From contig NZ_CP021080.1 of NCBI RefSeq assembly GCF_000802245.2, positions 4,030,001 through 4,094,000 on the forward strand: a DNA stretch of 64,000 nucleotides, read 5' to 3'. Below are positions 1-9,052 of this stretch, piece after piece (position 1 is the first letter of the stretch; the number at the start of each line of letters is the position of its first letter). The translations under genes and the position numbers were made by a program. Origin of the DNA: Streptomyces pluripotens. Lineage in GTDB: Bacteria > Actinomycetota > Actinomycetes > Streptomycetales > Streptomycetaceae. The notes below the pieces were generated by a model. It was not told where the DNA came from. It worked only from the letters and a program-made list of their open reading frames with translations, and ran no database searches.

Positions 1-1
1 G

Positions 2-1267
<1,266 letters not shown>

Positions 1268-1295
1268 TCGCCCCGAGGGTTGATCAACGTCCTTA

Positions 1296-1339
1296 CCGAG
1301 GGCGGCACCCCCTGCCATGGCAGGGGGTGCCGCCCTCGG
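1296..1339 (+). terminator. Strong hairpin terminator after groEL2
   Basis: Perfect inverted repeat with two 22-base arms and essentially no loop (only the central CATG can open). It lies about 30 bases past the groEL2 stop. There is no T-run, which is normal for terminators in high-GC actinomycetes. Confidence 0.85.
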
Positions 1340-1455
1340 GCGTGTCCGGGCTGGAGCCTTCGCGTGGGCGGGATCACAGGAGGCGTGCCCCGGGCGCGGA
1401 ATGCCGGCGGCCGGCACTCAGTTGCTTGAGAAGGTGCAACGATGCGTGCGCACAT

Positions 1456-1465
1456 ACCGACCGGT
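1456..1465. promoter_or_regulatory. Possible TetR-type operator before the OYE gene
   Basis: ACCG-AC-CGGT, a short inverted repeat of the kind used by many TetR-family repressors, 31 bases before the GTG of the reductase gene. No tetR gene is adjacent, so any regulator would act from elsewhere. The motif is short and could be chance. Confidence 0.3.
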
Positions 1466-1495
1466 TAACAGAACCATGCACGAGGAGCTCCCCAC

Positions 1496-2617
1496 GTGAC
1501 TGCCACCACATCCGCCTCCCGCGCGGCCCGGATTCTCTCCCGCCCCATTGCGCTCAACGGTCTGACCGTCCCCAACCGGATCGTGATGGCGCCGATGACC
1601 CGCATGTTCTCCCCGGGCGGCATCCCTGGCGACGACGTCCGCTCCTACTACGCGCGCCGTGCCGCTGCCGGCGTCGGTCTGATCGTCACCGAAGGCACCT
1701 ACGTCGGCCACGAGTCGGCCGGCCAGAGCGACCGCGTCCCGCGCTTCCACGGTGAGGAGCAGCTCGCCGGGTGGGCGAAGGTCGCCGAGGACGTGCACGC
1801 GGCGGGTGGCACGATCGTCCCGCAGCTGTGGCACATAGGCACCGTCCGCAAGCAGGGGCAGGCGCCCGTCCCGGACGCCCCCGCGGTCGGCCCCTCCGGG
1901 CTGCGGATCGACGGCACCGCGGACGCCAAGGCCATGACCCAGGCCGACATCGACGCCGTCATCGGCGCGTTCGCCGAGGCGGCGGCCGCTGCCGAGCGCA
2001 TCGGCTTCGACGGTGTGGAAATCCACGGCGCCCACGGCTACCTCCTCGACCAGTTCCTGTGGTCGGGCACCAACCGCCGCACCGACGCCTACGGCGGCGA
2101 CCCGGTGGCCCGTGCGACGTTCTCCGCGGAGATCGTCGCCGCGGTCCGCGAGTCGGTCTCCCCCTCCTTCCCGGTCCTGTTCCGCTACTCGCAGTGGAAG
2201 CAGGAGGCCTACGATGCGCGCCTGGCCGAGACCCCGGAGGAGCTGGAGGCGATCCTCACCCCGTTGGCCGCCGCCGGCGTAGACGCCTTCCACGCCTCCA
2301 CCCGCCGCTACTGGCTCCCCGAGTTCGAGGGCTCCGACTTGAACCTCGCGGGCTGGACCAAGAAGCTCACCGGAAAGCCGGTCATCACCGTGGGATCCGT
2401 CGGTCTCGATGGTGACTTCATCGGCGCCTTCCAGGGTCAGGGCTCTCCGGTCAAGGCGATCGACAACCTCTTGGACCGTCTGGAGTCGGAGGAGTTCGAC
2501 ATGGTTGCCGTGGGTCGTGCTCTGCTCCAGGACCCGGAGTGGGCGGCGAAGGTCCTGGCGGACCGCTTTGACGAGCTGATGCCGTATGACGCGGCGGCGT
2601 TGCAGACGCTCAGCTGA
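1496..2617 (+). CDS. Old Yellow Enzyme family NADH:flavin oxidoreductase
   Basis: FMN-dependent ene-reductase of the OYE family, which reduces activated C=C bonds in enones, quinones or xenobiotics using NAD(P)H in the cytosol. The 373-residue length is normal for the family. Visible landmarks are VPNRIVMAPMTR near the N-terminus (FMN-binding strand), QLWHIG, the signature EIHGAHGYLLDQFLWSG around residue 178, and TDAYGGD just after it. The GTG start follows GAGGAG at a good distance, and the upstream bases contain a possible ACCG-N2-CGGT operator. It stands alone, between the groEL2 terminator and a divergent-facing secreted protein gene. Substrate cannot be told from sequence; a detoxification role is the usual inference. 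Confidence 0.92.
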   Translation: MTATTSASRAARILSRPIALNGLTVPNRIVMAPMTRMFSPGGIPGDDVRSYYARRAAAGVGLIVTEGTYVGHESAGQSDRVPRFHGEEQLAGWAKVAEDVHAAGGTIVPQLWHIGTVRKQGQAPVPDAPAVGPSGLRIDGTADAKAMTQADIDAVIGAFAEAAAAAERIGFDGVEIHGAHGYLLDQFLWSGTNRRTDAYGGDPVARATFSAEIVAAVRESVSPSFPVLFRYSQWKQEAYDARLAETPEELEAILTPLAAAGVDAFHASTRRYWLPEFEGSDLNLAGWTKKLTGKPVITVGSVGLDGDFIGAFQGQGSPVKAIDNLLDRLESEEFDMVAVGRALLQDPEWAAKVLADRFDELMPYDAAALQTLS

Positions 2618-2935
2618 TGCGACCGGGGTGGCCGGGCAGATGCGATCGTCCCTGGTCGCCTTCTTGATGTCCGGTCCGTGTGGTGCTGTTGAAGCCGAGC
2701 AAGGTCAGTCCTTCGCCCTGGCACAGGTGGTTGGAAGGGCTGCCGACCTCGGTCTGGAGGAGCGGTTAGGCGGCGCCGTGGGACTGGCCCCAGTGCATTG
2801 CGGCCTGCCACAGGCCACGCCCGAGGCCCTGCCCTGGGCGTGGCCTGTGGAACGCCGCCGGCCGCCGCAGCGGCGGCGCAAGGGTCGGAGGCCGTACAGC
2901 CCCGGGCGCCGCCACTGTGCACCGGGTCCGTGCGG
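2618..2935. other. Gene-free spacer between convergent genes
   Basis: No reading frame here has the codon use expected of a gene. The only structure seen is the long hairpin at 2808-2850, which can serve as a terminator for genes coming from both sides. Confidence 0.6.
2808..2850. terminator. Bidirectional hairpin terminator
   Basis: Perfect 15-bp stem (2808-2822 with 2836-2850) and a 13-base loop. It lies about 190 bases past the OYE stop and about 85 bases past the stop of the minus-strand secreted protein, so it can act for both. Confidence 0.65.
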
Positions 2936-3352
2936 TCAGCAGATCTGAGTGCCGCACATGGCGGGAATCTCCGCCTCGGTGCTCAGCGTCGCGTGGTAGG
3001 AACCCTGGGTCAGGGTGACGTTCGCGACCAGGTACTGCTCGCCCTGTCTCGGCACGGTGATGGTGCAGTAGTCAGACGTGGAGGTGCAGCCGTAGGCCAC
3101 GTGGACACCGTGGTTGGTCGGCGGCGTCCATGCGTAGGTGTAGCTGCCAGTCCCGTTCTGCACGCGGTAGGCGACCGTGTAGGTGGTGGACGACTTGGTA
3201 GTGAAGCAGTTCTGTGTGTAGTTGGAGCTGTTTGACGGGGAGACGTGGCAGACCATGTCTTCTCCGCCGGCGGCTGATGAGGTGCCGGTGCCGAGGAGCA
3301 GCGCCCCGGCGGTCGCTGCCAGGGCTATGACGGACGATGTCTTTCTGATCAC
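2936..3352 (-). CDS. Small secreted protein, unknown function
   Basis: 138 residues with a clear Sec signal peptide: MIRKTSS, a hydrophobic run rich in Ala and Leu, and a likely cut after SSA near residue 27. The mature part is about 110 residues, rich in Ser, Thr and Tyr, with several cysteines (including the C-terminal one) that could form disulfides outside the cell. The GTG start is chosen because AAGGAG sits 8 bases upstream. I recognise no family. The strand-rich, Thr/Tyr-rich composition suggests an Ig-like or other beta fold, which is only an inference. It is transcribed alone toward the bidirectional terminator. Confidence 0.75.
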   Translation of the reverse strand: MIRKTSSVIALAATAGALLLGTGTSSAAGGEDMVCHVSPSNSSNYTQNCFTTKSSTTYTVAYRVQNGTGSYTYAWTPPTNHGVHVAYGCTSTSDYCTITVPRQGEQYLVANVTLTQGSYHATLSTEAEIPAMCGTQIC

Positions 3353-3855
3353 TGTGCAGTCTCCTTGCCGTCTGGGTTCGGGCTGCGCAGTGCGTCAGGT
3401 GGCGGTCTGTGCCACGCGGGTGACCACGCTTCGCCCTGGGGGACGTCACGATCGCGGCGGCCCGCATGACACCGGCCCGGCCAAGGCCGGACTGAATCGA
3501 ACATGACAAATTTACGAAGGTGGAGCCACCAGGCGTCAGCTTTGCGGCTGGGCGGTGGAGAGGCACAGTCGCGAACAGGCCATTCCTCGCCCCTGCCGAA
3601 GCCGTTGCCCTTCCGGGAGCGGCAGTGGTGTGTCCGCTGCTCAGGCGGAGGGCCGGTGCCTCGCCGGCTTGGAAGGTTTCGCTGTTCCGGGCCGTCGACG
3701 GAAACGCCGGATGTCGTCGCTGGTGTGGCTGCTCAGGCGGAGCGCGGGCGTGCCGTGCGGTAGCGGGTGGAGACACGTGGACCCGGGAGGGCGGTGTCAG
3801 ATCCGCAGGATCACAGCAGGCGCAGGCGCAGGCGCAGGCGCATGTGGGAGGGGTA
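3353..3855. other. Gene-free region with a short hexamer repeat
   Basis: About 500 bases without a convincing gene. Overlapping open frames exist on both strands, but none has a good start or a recognisable product. Bases 3816-3842 are about 4.5 copies of GCAGGC, ending just before the left 159-bp repeat. The region presumably includes the promoter of the secreted protein gene that starts at 3352. Confidence 0.5.
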
Positions 3856-4014
3856 CGACCTCTGCCGCCCCTTGCCACTGCCCTCGTCCCCGTGGGTCCG
3901 ACCGCGGCTACAGGTTGCCCATGGGTTCGATGTCGATGCGTACCGGAGTACCCCACACCCGCAGTACCTCGTAGTCGGTGAACTCGTGCACCAGCCGGTA
4001 GGCCATGGCGGGCC
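3856..4014. repeat. Left copy of perfect 159-bp direct repeat
   Basis: Base-for-base identical to 8027-8185, in the same orientation and 4171 bases away. The right copy holds the last 107 bases of the hypothetical gene at 8079-8648 plus 52 bases beyond its stop. This left copy therefore carries an orphan 3' end of that gene. Sequence diverges immediately on both sides (position 3855 differs from 8026, and 4015 from 8186). The two copies mark the edges of the 4.2-kb insert. Confidence 0.97.
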
Positions 4015-4159
4015 CGTCCGGCGTCTGCACGCCGCAGCCCGTCCGGCGCAGCAGCCCCGGAGAAGCGAGTGCTCGGGGCTGGGAGCCTGGATGTACAAGA
4101 GCACCTGCGCGATTGTTAGCCTGGCAGACGCACGCTAAGCACGTCTACGGGGGCGAGAT

Positions 4160-4615
4160 TTGGTGTCAGAGTCGGCGGGAGAACGGCATATAGCGCGTGG
4201 GCATGCCGTACACGCGGTGGGGATGCGACTCAATCAGCTGCCGGATGGCCCTGGTGGTGGTGGCCCGGACCTCGCGCACTCCTCGCACGAAAAGCAGGCC
4301 GCAGCGAACACACTCCATCGCGACATCGAACCGGATACCAAGACGGCGGGAGCCTGGGCGGACGATGAGACGGGCGCCGTGGTGAAGGCGTTCGACGCGA
4401 GGGACGGGCACGGTTGGCTCACTTCCGGTGCCGTGCGCAAGGCCCACAAGATCTGGGGCGAACAGGTCCAGGACTTCCTGGACCGGCTGTCGGGGGACGA
4501 ATCAGCCCTCCGGACCAACAACACCGTGTTGACCGGGGCGGACGCCGGAGTGGGTGGTGCCTCACGCAAGGTGTCTGTGTTCGATACGTACTCGCTGCCC
4601 CCACGCAGTGACTGA
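4160..4615 (+). CDS. WXG100-like (Esx-type) small protein, 5' end doubtful
   Basis: 151 residues if read from the first TTG. From about residue 44 onward it looks like a real helical protein with a GW in a turn (GHGWLTSGAV), a second Trp (KIWGEQVQDFLDRL) and a helix ending in LRTNNTVLTGAD. This is the layout of streptomycete Esx-type partners encoded next to large secretion-type proteins. The first 40 or so residues (Gly- and His-rich) do not look like the same protein. No start codon in this stretch has a convincing Shine-Dalgarno sequence (TTG 4160, GTG 4163, GTG 4217, ATG 4223). A minus-strand frame has better third-position G+C over the same bases. The gene may be a 5'-truncated remnant cut by the cassette junction. 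The next gene follows after 42 bases. Confidence 0.5.
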   Translation: MVSESAGERHIARGHAVHAVGMRLNQLPDGPGGGGPDLAHSSHEKQAAANTLHRDIEPDTKTAGAWADDETGAVVKAFDARDGHGWLTSGAVRKAHKIWGEQVQDFLDRLSGDESALRTNNTVLTGADAGVGGASRKVSVFDTYSLPPRSD

Positions 4616-4657
4616 CAGTCGACCTCTCTCGCGCGCCACCAGATCCAACGGGGACCC

Positions 4658-6931
4658 ATGCCGACGTACCACGAGATCCTGACGACTGACCTGTCCACAC
4701 TCACCACGGCCGCCGAGCGCTGGGACGGCATGGCGAAGGAACTCAACAAGCAGGAGACCGCGTACCGGCGGGACGTGCACGGCATCACTCTGCGTCCGAC
4801 GTTCGTGGGGGAGAGCCAGCAAGCCGCCAACGCGCGCTTTGGGGTGCGGCTAGCAGAGTTCCAGAGCGCCCAGACCGAAGCCAAGGCGATCGCCTCACTC
4901 CTGCGTGACGCGCACACCCAGTTCGTGGACCTGCGTAAGAAGCTGCAGTCGGCCTGCGAGGACGCGATTGCCACAGGCATGAAGGTGTCGGATCAGGGCG
5001 TGGTCTCGTACGACACCGAGAAGATGAGCCACGGCGAACGTATGGCCTATGTGCACGACCCCTCCTACCAGGACAGCATCCACAAGGATGTCGCTTCCTG
5101 GCAGGCCCGCATCGACCGGTGCGTGAAGGACGTGGACGACGCTGACAAGGGCGTTGAGGTCGCCTTCACCGCCGTCGTGAAGGGTTCCGGCATGGGCGAC
5201 AGCATGGTCCCCGGCTTCAACAGCGAGGCTCAGGGTGACATCGAGAAGTACGAGGCCCAGGAGGCTGACGACATCGCCCGGCGCGTCGCCAAGGGTGAAA
5301 AGGTCTCCGCCACCGACCTCGCTGAACTGCGCCGCGCTTTTCGGGACAACAAGGGGGACAAGGCATTCAGCCAGACGTTCCTGAACGGGTTGGGGCCGGA
5401 CACCACGATCAAGTTCACCAACGAGCTGAATCATCTGGCCTACTCCTCTGACAAGAGCCACGAGAACGTGTACATGGACCTGCAGAGCTCGCTGGCCGAC
5501 ACGGTCGCCAACGCCACGCAAGTGCCGGGCTCGGTTGCTGACATGCCGCCGGGCTCACCGAAGTTCAAGGCGTGGCTTGACAGCGCCGACGGAGCGTTCT
5601 ATCGGCAGTGGACGCAGGGGCTTGAGGAGTACGGCACCCAGAACTACGGCTCCAAGTCGAATCCGCTCTGCGGCTACCAGTCGTTCGTCAGCATGATGCA
5701 GCACAGCGACACCAAGTACGACGACCAGTTCCTGTACCAGATGGGCGACGACCTGATCGCCGCCGAGAAGACACACTCGGGCCTGTTCACCGAATGGGGA
5801 CCAGGCCACGACGGCATCCGTGCCGACGCGCTCGACGGGCTTCTCGCCATGATGAGCCAGAACCCAGATGCCGCGACCCATTTCCTCGATCCGGCCGGCA
5901 ACGGCAGCGGCGCCGATCACGTCGGCAACGATCATTTGCACTACCTGCTCAACACCCGGCACTGGCCGAAGCACGTGCTCGACGGCATGGGTTATTCGGA
6001 GATCGACGGCCCCCTGAACCGCACGGGCTTGGGTGCGGCGCTGGAGGCCGCGGCAACGGGACACCTCCCCCTCGAAGACGGCCAGGATCCCTGGCCCGAT
6101 ATGCCGCACAGCGATGCCCAGGCACGCGTCATGCACGACGTCATCGAAGAACTCAAGCCGAGTTCGGGTAATGACGCGCCCGTACCCGGGAACCTGCGCA
6201 AGCCGCTGGCGAACGCCCTGGCCCAGTACACGAACGACACGCACGAGATCCTGGGCGGCATGAGCGCCGACTACGTGAGCCATGCAACGGGGGACGGGTA
6301 CTTCGACAGCGGGGGCACGGCGCACATGGCTGTGTCTGAGAAGGACCTGGTACAGGTCATGCGAGGGATGTCCGAGGACCCCGACGCCTACGCGACGCTG
6401 CACAAGGCCGAGGCCCGGTACATGAACGAGGAACTGAACAAGATTCCGGCGGGCGAGACCGACTTCGAGAAGACCGGACCCCTGGGCAAAGCGGGCGCTG
6501 CGCTGGGCGCGTATACCGCCATCCGAGAGGACGTGATCAACGACGGGCGCATGGACGGCTACAGTGCAGCCGACTGGAAGTCGAAGATCGCCTACCACGT
6601 CATCGGCGGCATTCTTACCCCCATGACGATTCCCACAACAGCAGGTGGCTCCATCGTGGTCGGTGACGTGCTCCAGCGAGGCGTGGACACATGGGCGTGG
6701 CAGTGGGACAACGACATGAAGGCAGGGGTGGACGCCCGTGCCGATGCCGAGGTCGCGGACAACTACCTTGACGCCAACAACCAGGCGGCTCTGATGGTCG
6801 ACGGGTGGGCACACGGCCGCTCGGACATCGACCCCGACTCCACAGCCGGCAGGGACCGGATCGACGCGTTCAAGAACGCGATGCTCAACGGTCACGACAG
6901 AGGAGCGAACACGGCCGAGAAGTACCTCTGA
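4658..6931 (+). CDS. Large T7SS-type (LXG/WXG-like, DUF6571-like) protein
   Basis: 757 residues with no signal peptide and no transmembrane helix. The first 110 residues form a predicted helical hairpin (MPTYHEILTTDLSTLTTAAE ... LRDAHTQFVDLRKKL) of the kind that heads Esx-exported proteins in streptomycetes. The middle is helical and charged. The C-terminal half (about 495-757) contains a module that recurs in the next gene, with residues 557-605 being the best match. The family assignment (DUF6571-like) is from memory. No nuclease, deaminase or other toxin motif is visible. The protein is inferred to be exported or surface-associated, helped by the WXG-like protein upstream; no ESX machinery is encoded in this window. 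ATG 4658 begins the helical domain directly. Together with the genes on either side it forms the content of the repeat-bounded insert. Confidence 0.8.
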   Translation: MPTYHEILTTDLSTLTTAAERWDGMAKELNKQETAYRRDVHGITLRPTFVGESQQAANARFGVRLAEFQSAQTEAKAIASLLRDAHTQFVDLRKKLQSACEDAIATGMKVSDQGVVSYDTEKMSHGERMAYVHDPSYQDSIHKDVASWQARIDRCVKDVDDADKGVEVAFTAVVKGSGMGDSMVPGFNSEAQGDIEKYEAQEADDIARRVAKGEKVSATDLAELRRAFRDNKGDKAFSQTFLNGLGPDTTIKFTNELNHLAYSSDKSHENVYMDLQSSLADTVANATQVPGSVADMPPGSPKFKAWLDSADGAFYRQWTQGLEEYGTQNYGSKSNPLCGYQSFVSMMQHSDTKYDDQFLYQMGDDLIAAEKTHSGLFTEWGPGHDGIRADALDGLLAMMSQNPDAATHFLDPAGNGSGADHVGNDHLHYLLNTRHWPKHVLDGMGYSEIDGPLNRTGLGAALEAAATGHLPLEDGQDPWPDMPHSDAQARVMHDVIEELKPSSGNDAPVPGNLRKPLANALAQYTNDTHEILGGMSADYVSHATGDGYFDSGGTAHMAVSEKDLVQVMRGMSEDPDAYATLHKAEARYMNEELNKIPAGETDFEKTGPLGKAGAALGAYTAIREDVINDGRMDGYSAADWKSKIAYHVIGGILTPMTIPTTAGGSIVVGDVLQRGVDTWAWQWDNDMKAGVDARADAEVADNYLDANNQAALMVDGWAHGRSDIDPDSTAGRDRIDAFKNAMLNGHDRGANTAEKYL

Positions 6932-6972
6932 CCGAACCGCCTCCTAGCCCCGTACTCCGTCAAGGAAAACCC

Positions 6973-7977
6973 ATGCCTGAAGCATCCTCCCGCCGCTCGC
7001 AGCGGCGTCGTCTCGTCGCCATCACTGCCGCCGTCGCTTGTGCGTCGGCGGTCGGCGGTGTCGCGGCCTGGCTGCTCCTTGGCTCGGACGGGCACGCCGG
7101 GACATGCGACGACCTGCTCGGTGACAAGCACCTGCACACGGCGCTGGGCAGCGGATACCGGCCCGGGATGAGTTGTTCCGAACTCGGATCGGCTGTCGAA
7201 AAGGCTGTCGTGGGAGCCAAGCCACACCGGCACTCACTCCAGCAGGCGCAGACGATGAAGCTGGTTCTGGTAGCTGTCGACGAGAGCCTGTCCAAGAACG
7301 GCCGGCGCGTCGACGCCGCACTTCGAACGCCCCTCGCGGAATCCCTCGCGGACTACGCGCCGGACACCGCGTCGGTCCTGGGCATCGGGGACGCCGATTA
7401 CGCCGTGCGCGGCCTTCCGGCCAAGCCGGCCTGGGAGGACGCCGACGGCGTTCACATGGCGGTGACACGCAGCACGCTGCTCCGCGTCCTGCGGGGCATC
7501 TCGGAGGACCCTGCGGCCTACGCCACGGTGCGTGCTGCCTCGACTCGGTACGCCGCCGAGCAACTCGCCGCCGTGCCGCGTGGCGTCACCGGCTACGACC
7601 TCACCGTTCCACCTGCGCAGAACTCGCGTGTGTTCGGCTCTCTGGACGCCGTTGCCACCGGCGTCCGCCATGACCTCGGCGATTCCCAGGCGGAGCAATG
7701 GCAGCGAGTCGTCTTTACGAAGGCGACGAAGCAGGCGTCCACACCGCCTTCCTACGAAAAGGACCCGGTCGGGCACCTTGTCGATATGTGGGGGAGCACC
7801 CTGCGCGCGGGTGGGCTCAAGAACAGCCCTGATGTTCTTGAGCAACAGAGCGCCGACATGGTGGACGCGTGGAGCCGGGCCCTGAAACTCACCGCCACGG
7901 TCCAGAACTCCCTCCATGAAAATGCCCTGAACGACTCGTTCCACGCACGCTCCGATGCGCTTCGTGAGCTTTCCTGA
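6973..7977 (+). CDS. Membrane-anchored paralogue of the preceding protein's C-terminal half
   Basis: 334 residues. A basic N-terminus (RRSQRRR) is followed by one hydrophobic helix (about residues 15-36), so the bulk should lie outside the membrane. From about residue 95 to the end it aligns with residues ~495-757 of the upstream 757-aa protein. For example AVTRSTLLRVLRGISEDP here matches AVSEKDLVQVMRGMSEDP there, and about 23 of 49 residues are identical across that block; ADMVDAW near the end matches ALMVDGW. ATG 6973 is chosen because AAGGA lies 6 bases upstream and the signal-anchor starts there. The gap to the upstream gene is 41 bases, so they are probably co-transcribed. A partner, receptor or immunity-like role is inference only. 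Confidence 0.8.
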   Translation: MPEASSRRSQRRRLVAITAAVACASAVGGVAAWLLLGSDGHAGTCDDLLGDKHLHTALGSGYRPGMSCSELGSAVEKAVVGAKPHRHSLQQAQTMKLVLVAVDESLSKNGRRVDAALRTPLAESLADYAPDTASVLGIGDADYAVRGLPAKPAWEDADGVHMAVTRSTLLRVLRGISEDPAAYATVRAASTRYAAEQLAAVPRGVTGYDLTVPPAQNSRVFGSLDAVATGVRHDLGDSQAEQWQRVVFTKATKQASTPPSYEKDPVGHLVDMWGSTLRAGGLKNSPDVLEQQSADMVDAWSRALKLTATVQNSLHENALNDSFHARSDALRELS

Positions 7978-8026
7978 CGTACCGGGGGGAGGGAAGCCTG
8001 ACGGATCGGAGGGGGAAGGACGAGCG

Positions 8027-8185
8027 CGACCTCTGCCGCCCCTTGCCACTGCCCTCGTCCCCGTGGGTCCGACCGCGGCTACAGGTTGCCCATGGGTTCG
8101 ATGTCGATGCGTACCGGAGTACCCCACACCCGCAGTACCTCGTAGTCGGTGAACTCGTGCACCAGCCGGTAGGCCATGGCGGGCC
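8027..8185. repeat. Right copy of perfect 159-bp direct repeat
   Basis: Identical to 3856-4014. It covers the last 107 bases of the gene at 8079-8648 and the 52 bases after its stop, so this copy is likely the original and the left one the duplicate. No integrase or transposase gene lies between the copies. Confidence 0.97.
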
Positions 8186-8648
8186 GGGGGCCGCGCCGTT
8201 GGGCGGCGAGATACGCCTCCGCCTCGCGCCGGTCCCGCCGGGGTGTGCCGCACAGCTGCCACTCCTGCCCGTTCCACAGCTCCGGCAGCCAGCGCTGCTG
8301 TGCCTGTGGCCGGTCGGCGCGGACGCCGTAGCGGGAAGGGGCGGGGTCCGGGGCCTCCACCGCGGCGGGCCTGCCCTGGAACTCCGAGCGCCGGGCGGCC
8401 CGCCGCCGGGTCTCGCACAGCAGGCACCGGTCCGGGGCGCTCTCGTCCACCGGCCCGTTCGGGTGCTCGGCGCAGCGGGTGGCGGGTGCGTTCGCGCCGA
8501 CGGTCTCGTCGAGCAGGCCGAGGGCTCGCCGCAGGTCGGTCTTGATCTCGTGCAGCCGGGCGTCCGGGGTGTCGGCGGTCAGCGCATCCCCGTGCTCCCC
8601 GAGGAGCCGGAGGGCCCGTCCGAGGGCGGCGGTCTGGCCGTGGTTCAT
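8079..8648 (-). CDS. Conserved-looking hypothetical protein with Cys/His pair motifs
   Basis: 189 residues, no signal peptide or membrane helix. The first half is helical and ends in CAEHPNGPVD...DRCLLCETRRR, a C-x2-H ... C-x2-C pattern that could bind zinc. The second half has Trp-rich segments (RWLPELWNGQEWQLCG) and ends in strands (YEVLRVWGTPVRIDIEP). I do not recognise a family. Its 3' end is duplicated at 3856-4014 at the far side of the 4.2-kb insert, so this gene was the point of insertion or duplication; it stays intact. The ATG is preceded by nonameric repeats rather than a clear ribosome binding site. Confidence 0.65.
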   Translation of the reverse strand: MNHGQTAALGRALRLLGEHGDALTADTPDARLHEIKTDLRRALGLLDETVGANAPATRCAEHPNGPVDESAPDRCLLCETRRRAARRSEFQGRPAAVEAPDPAPSRYGVRADRPQAQQRWLPELWNGQEWQLCGTPRRDRREAEAYLAAQRRGPRPAMAYRLVHEFTDYEVLRVWGTPVRIDIEPMGNL

Positions 8649-8660
8649 GTCACTCCACGT

Positions 8661-8711
8661 ATTCCTTGCATTCCTAGCATTCCTAGCATTCCTTGCACCC
8701 CTTGCACCCTT
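8661..8711. repeat. Tandem 9-bp repeats upstream of the hypothetical gene
   Basis: Five to six imperfect copies of CATTCCTAG/CATTCCTTG/CACCCCTTG in a row, directly before the start of the minus-strand gene at 8648. The run is A/T-rich compared with its surroundings, and the copy number could vary between strains. Confidence 0.8.
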
Positions 8712-8791
8712 GCGTTCCTCCAGACTCTCCGTGTCCAGGGTGATGCCGACCGGGTGCGGCAGTTCGACGGTAGCGCCTGACGGATGGCTGA

Positions 8792-8950
8792 GGGACCGGC
8801 GGCGAACGGGAGGATGCCAACGGGATCGTGCAGACCGCGCTGTTCCAGGCGGACACCAACCGTGCGCTCGCGGTCGGCATGACCTCGTTCCGCCCGGAGG
8901 CCGCGGGCGCCGGCCGGTACGTCAGCGTGCTGGAACGCGCACCGACGTAG
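8792..8950 (+). pseudogene. 3' remnant of an unidentified gene
   Basis: An open frame of 52 codons ends at TAG 8948-8950 with protein-like sequence (VQTALFQADTNRALAVGMTS, ending YVSVLERAPT). It has a stop immediately upstream (8789) and no plausible start. A strong hairpin follows it at 8973-8998, as expected for the end of a real transcription unit. The rest of the gene is missing. I cannot name the family. Confidence 0.4.
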
Positions 8951-8972
8951 GGACACGTCTTCTTGCGGCGAC

Positions 8973-8998
8973 GGGCCTGAGTACACGTACTCAGGCCC
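8973..8998 (+). terminator. Hairpin terminator
   Basis: Perfect inverted repeat, at least 10 bp each side (8973-8982 with 8989-8998), just past the remnant ending at 8950 and 55 bases before the next gene. Confidence 0.7.
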
Positions 8999-9052
8999 CG
9001 CTCGTTGCCGGCGGGCACAACGCAATGGCCGTGCCGGACGGAAAGGATCGGC

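Noticed and set aside
3072..3956. 294-codon minus-strand frame before the secreted protein gene
   Set aside because: Runs across the coding region of the secreted protein in another frame and into the repeat; has no good start or family resemblance.
5555..6895. 446-codon open frame on the minus strand
   Set aside because: Antisense shadow of the 757-aa gene; composition is that of a mirror frame, and the sense strand has a clear product.
7996..8785. 11-bp repeat GCCTGACGGAT at 7996 and 8775 as an att-type site
   Set aside because: Short, not at the edges of any recognisable element, and likely by chance in GC-rich DNA, unlike the 159-bp repeats.
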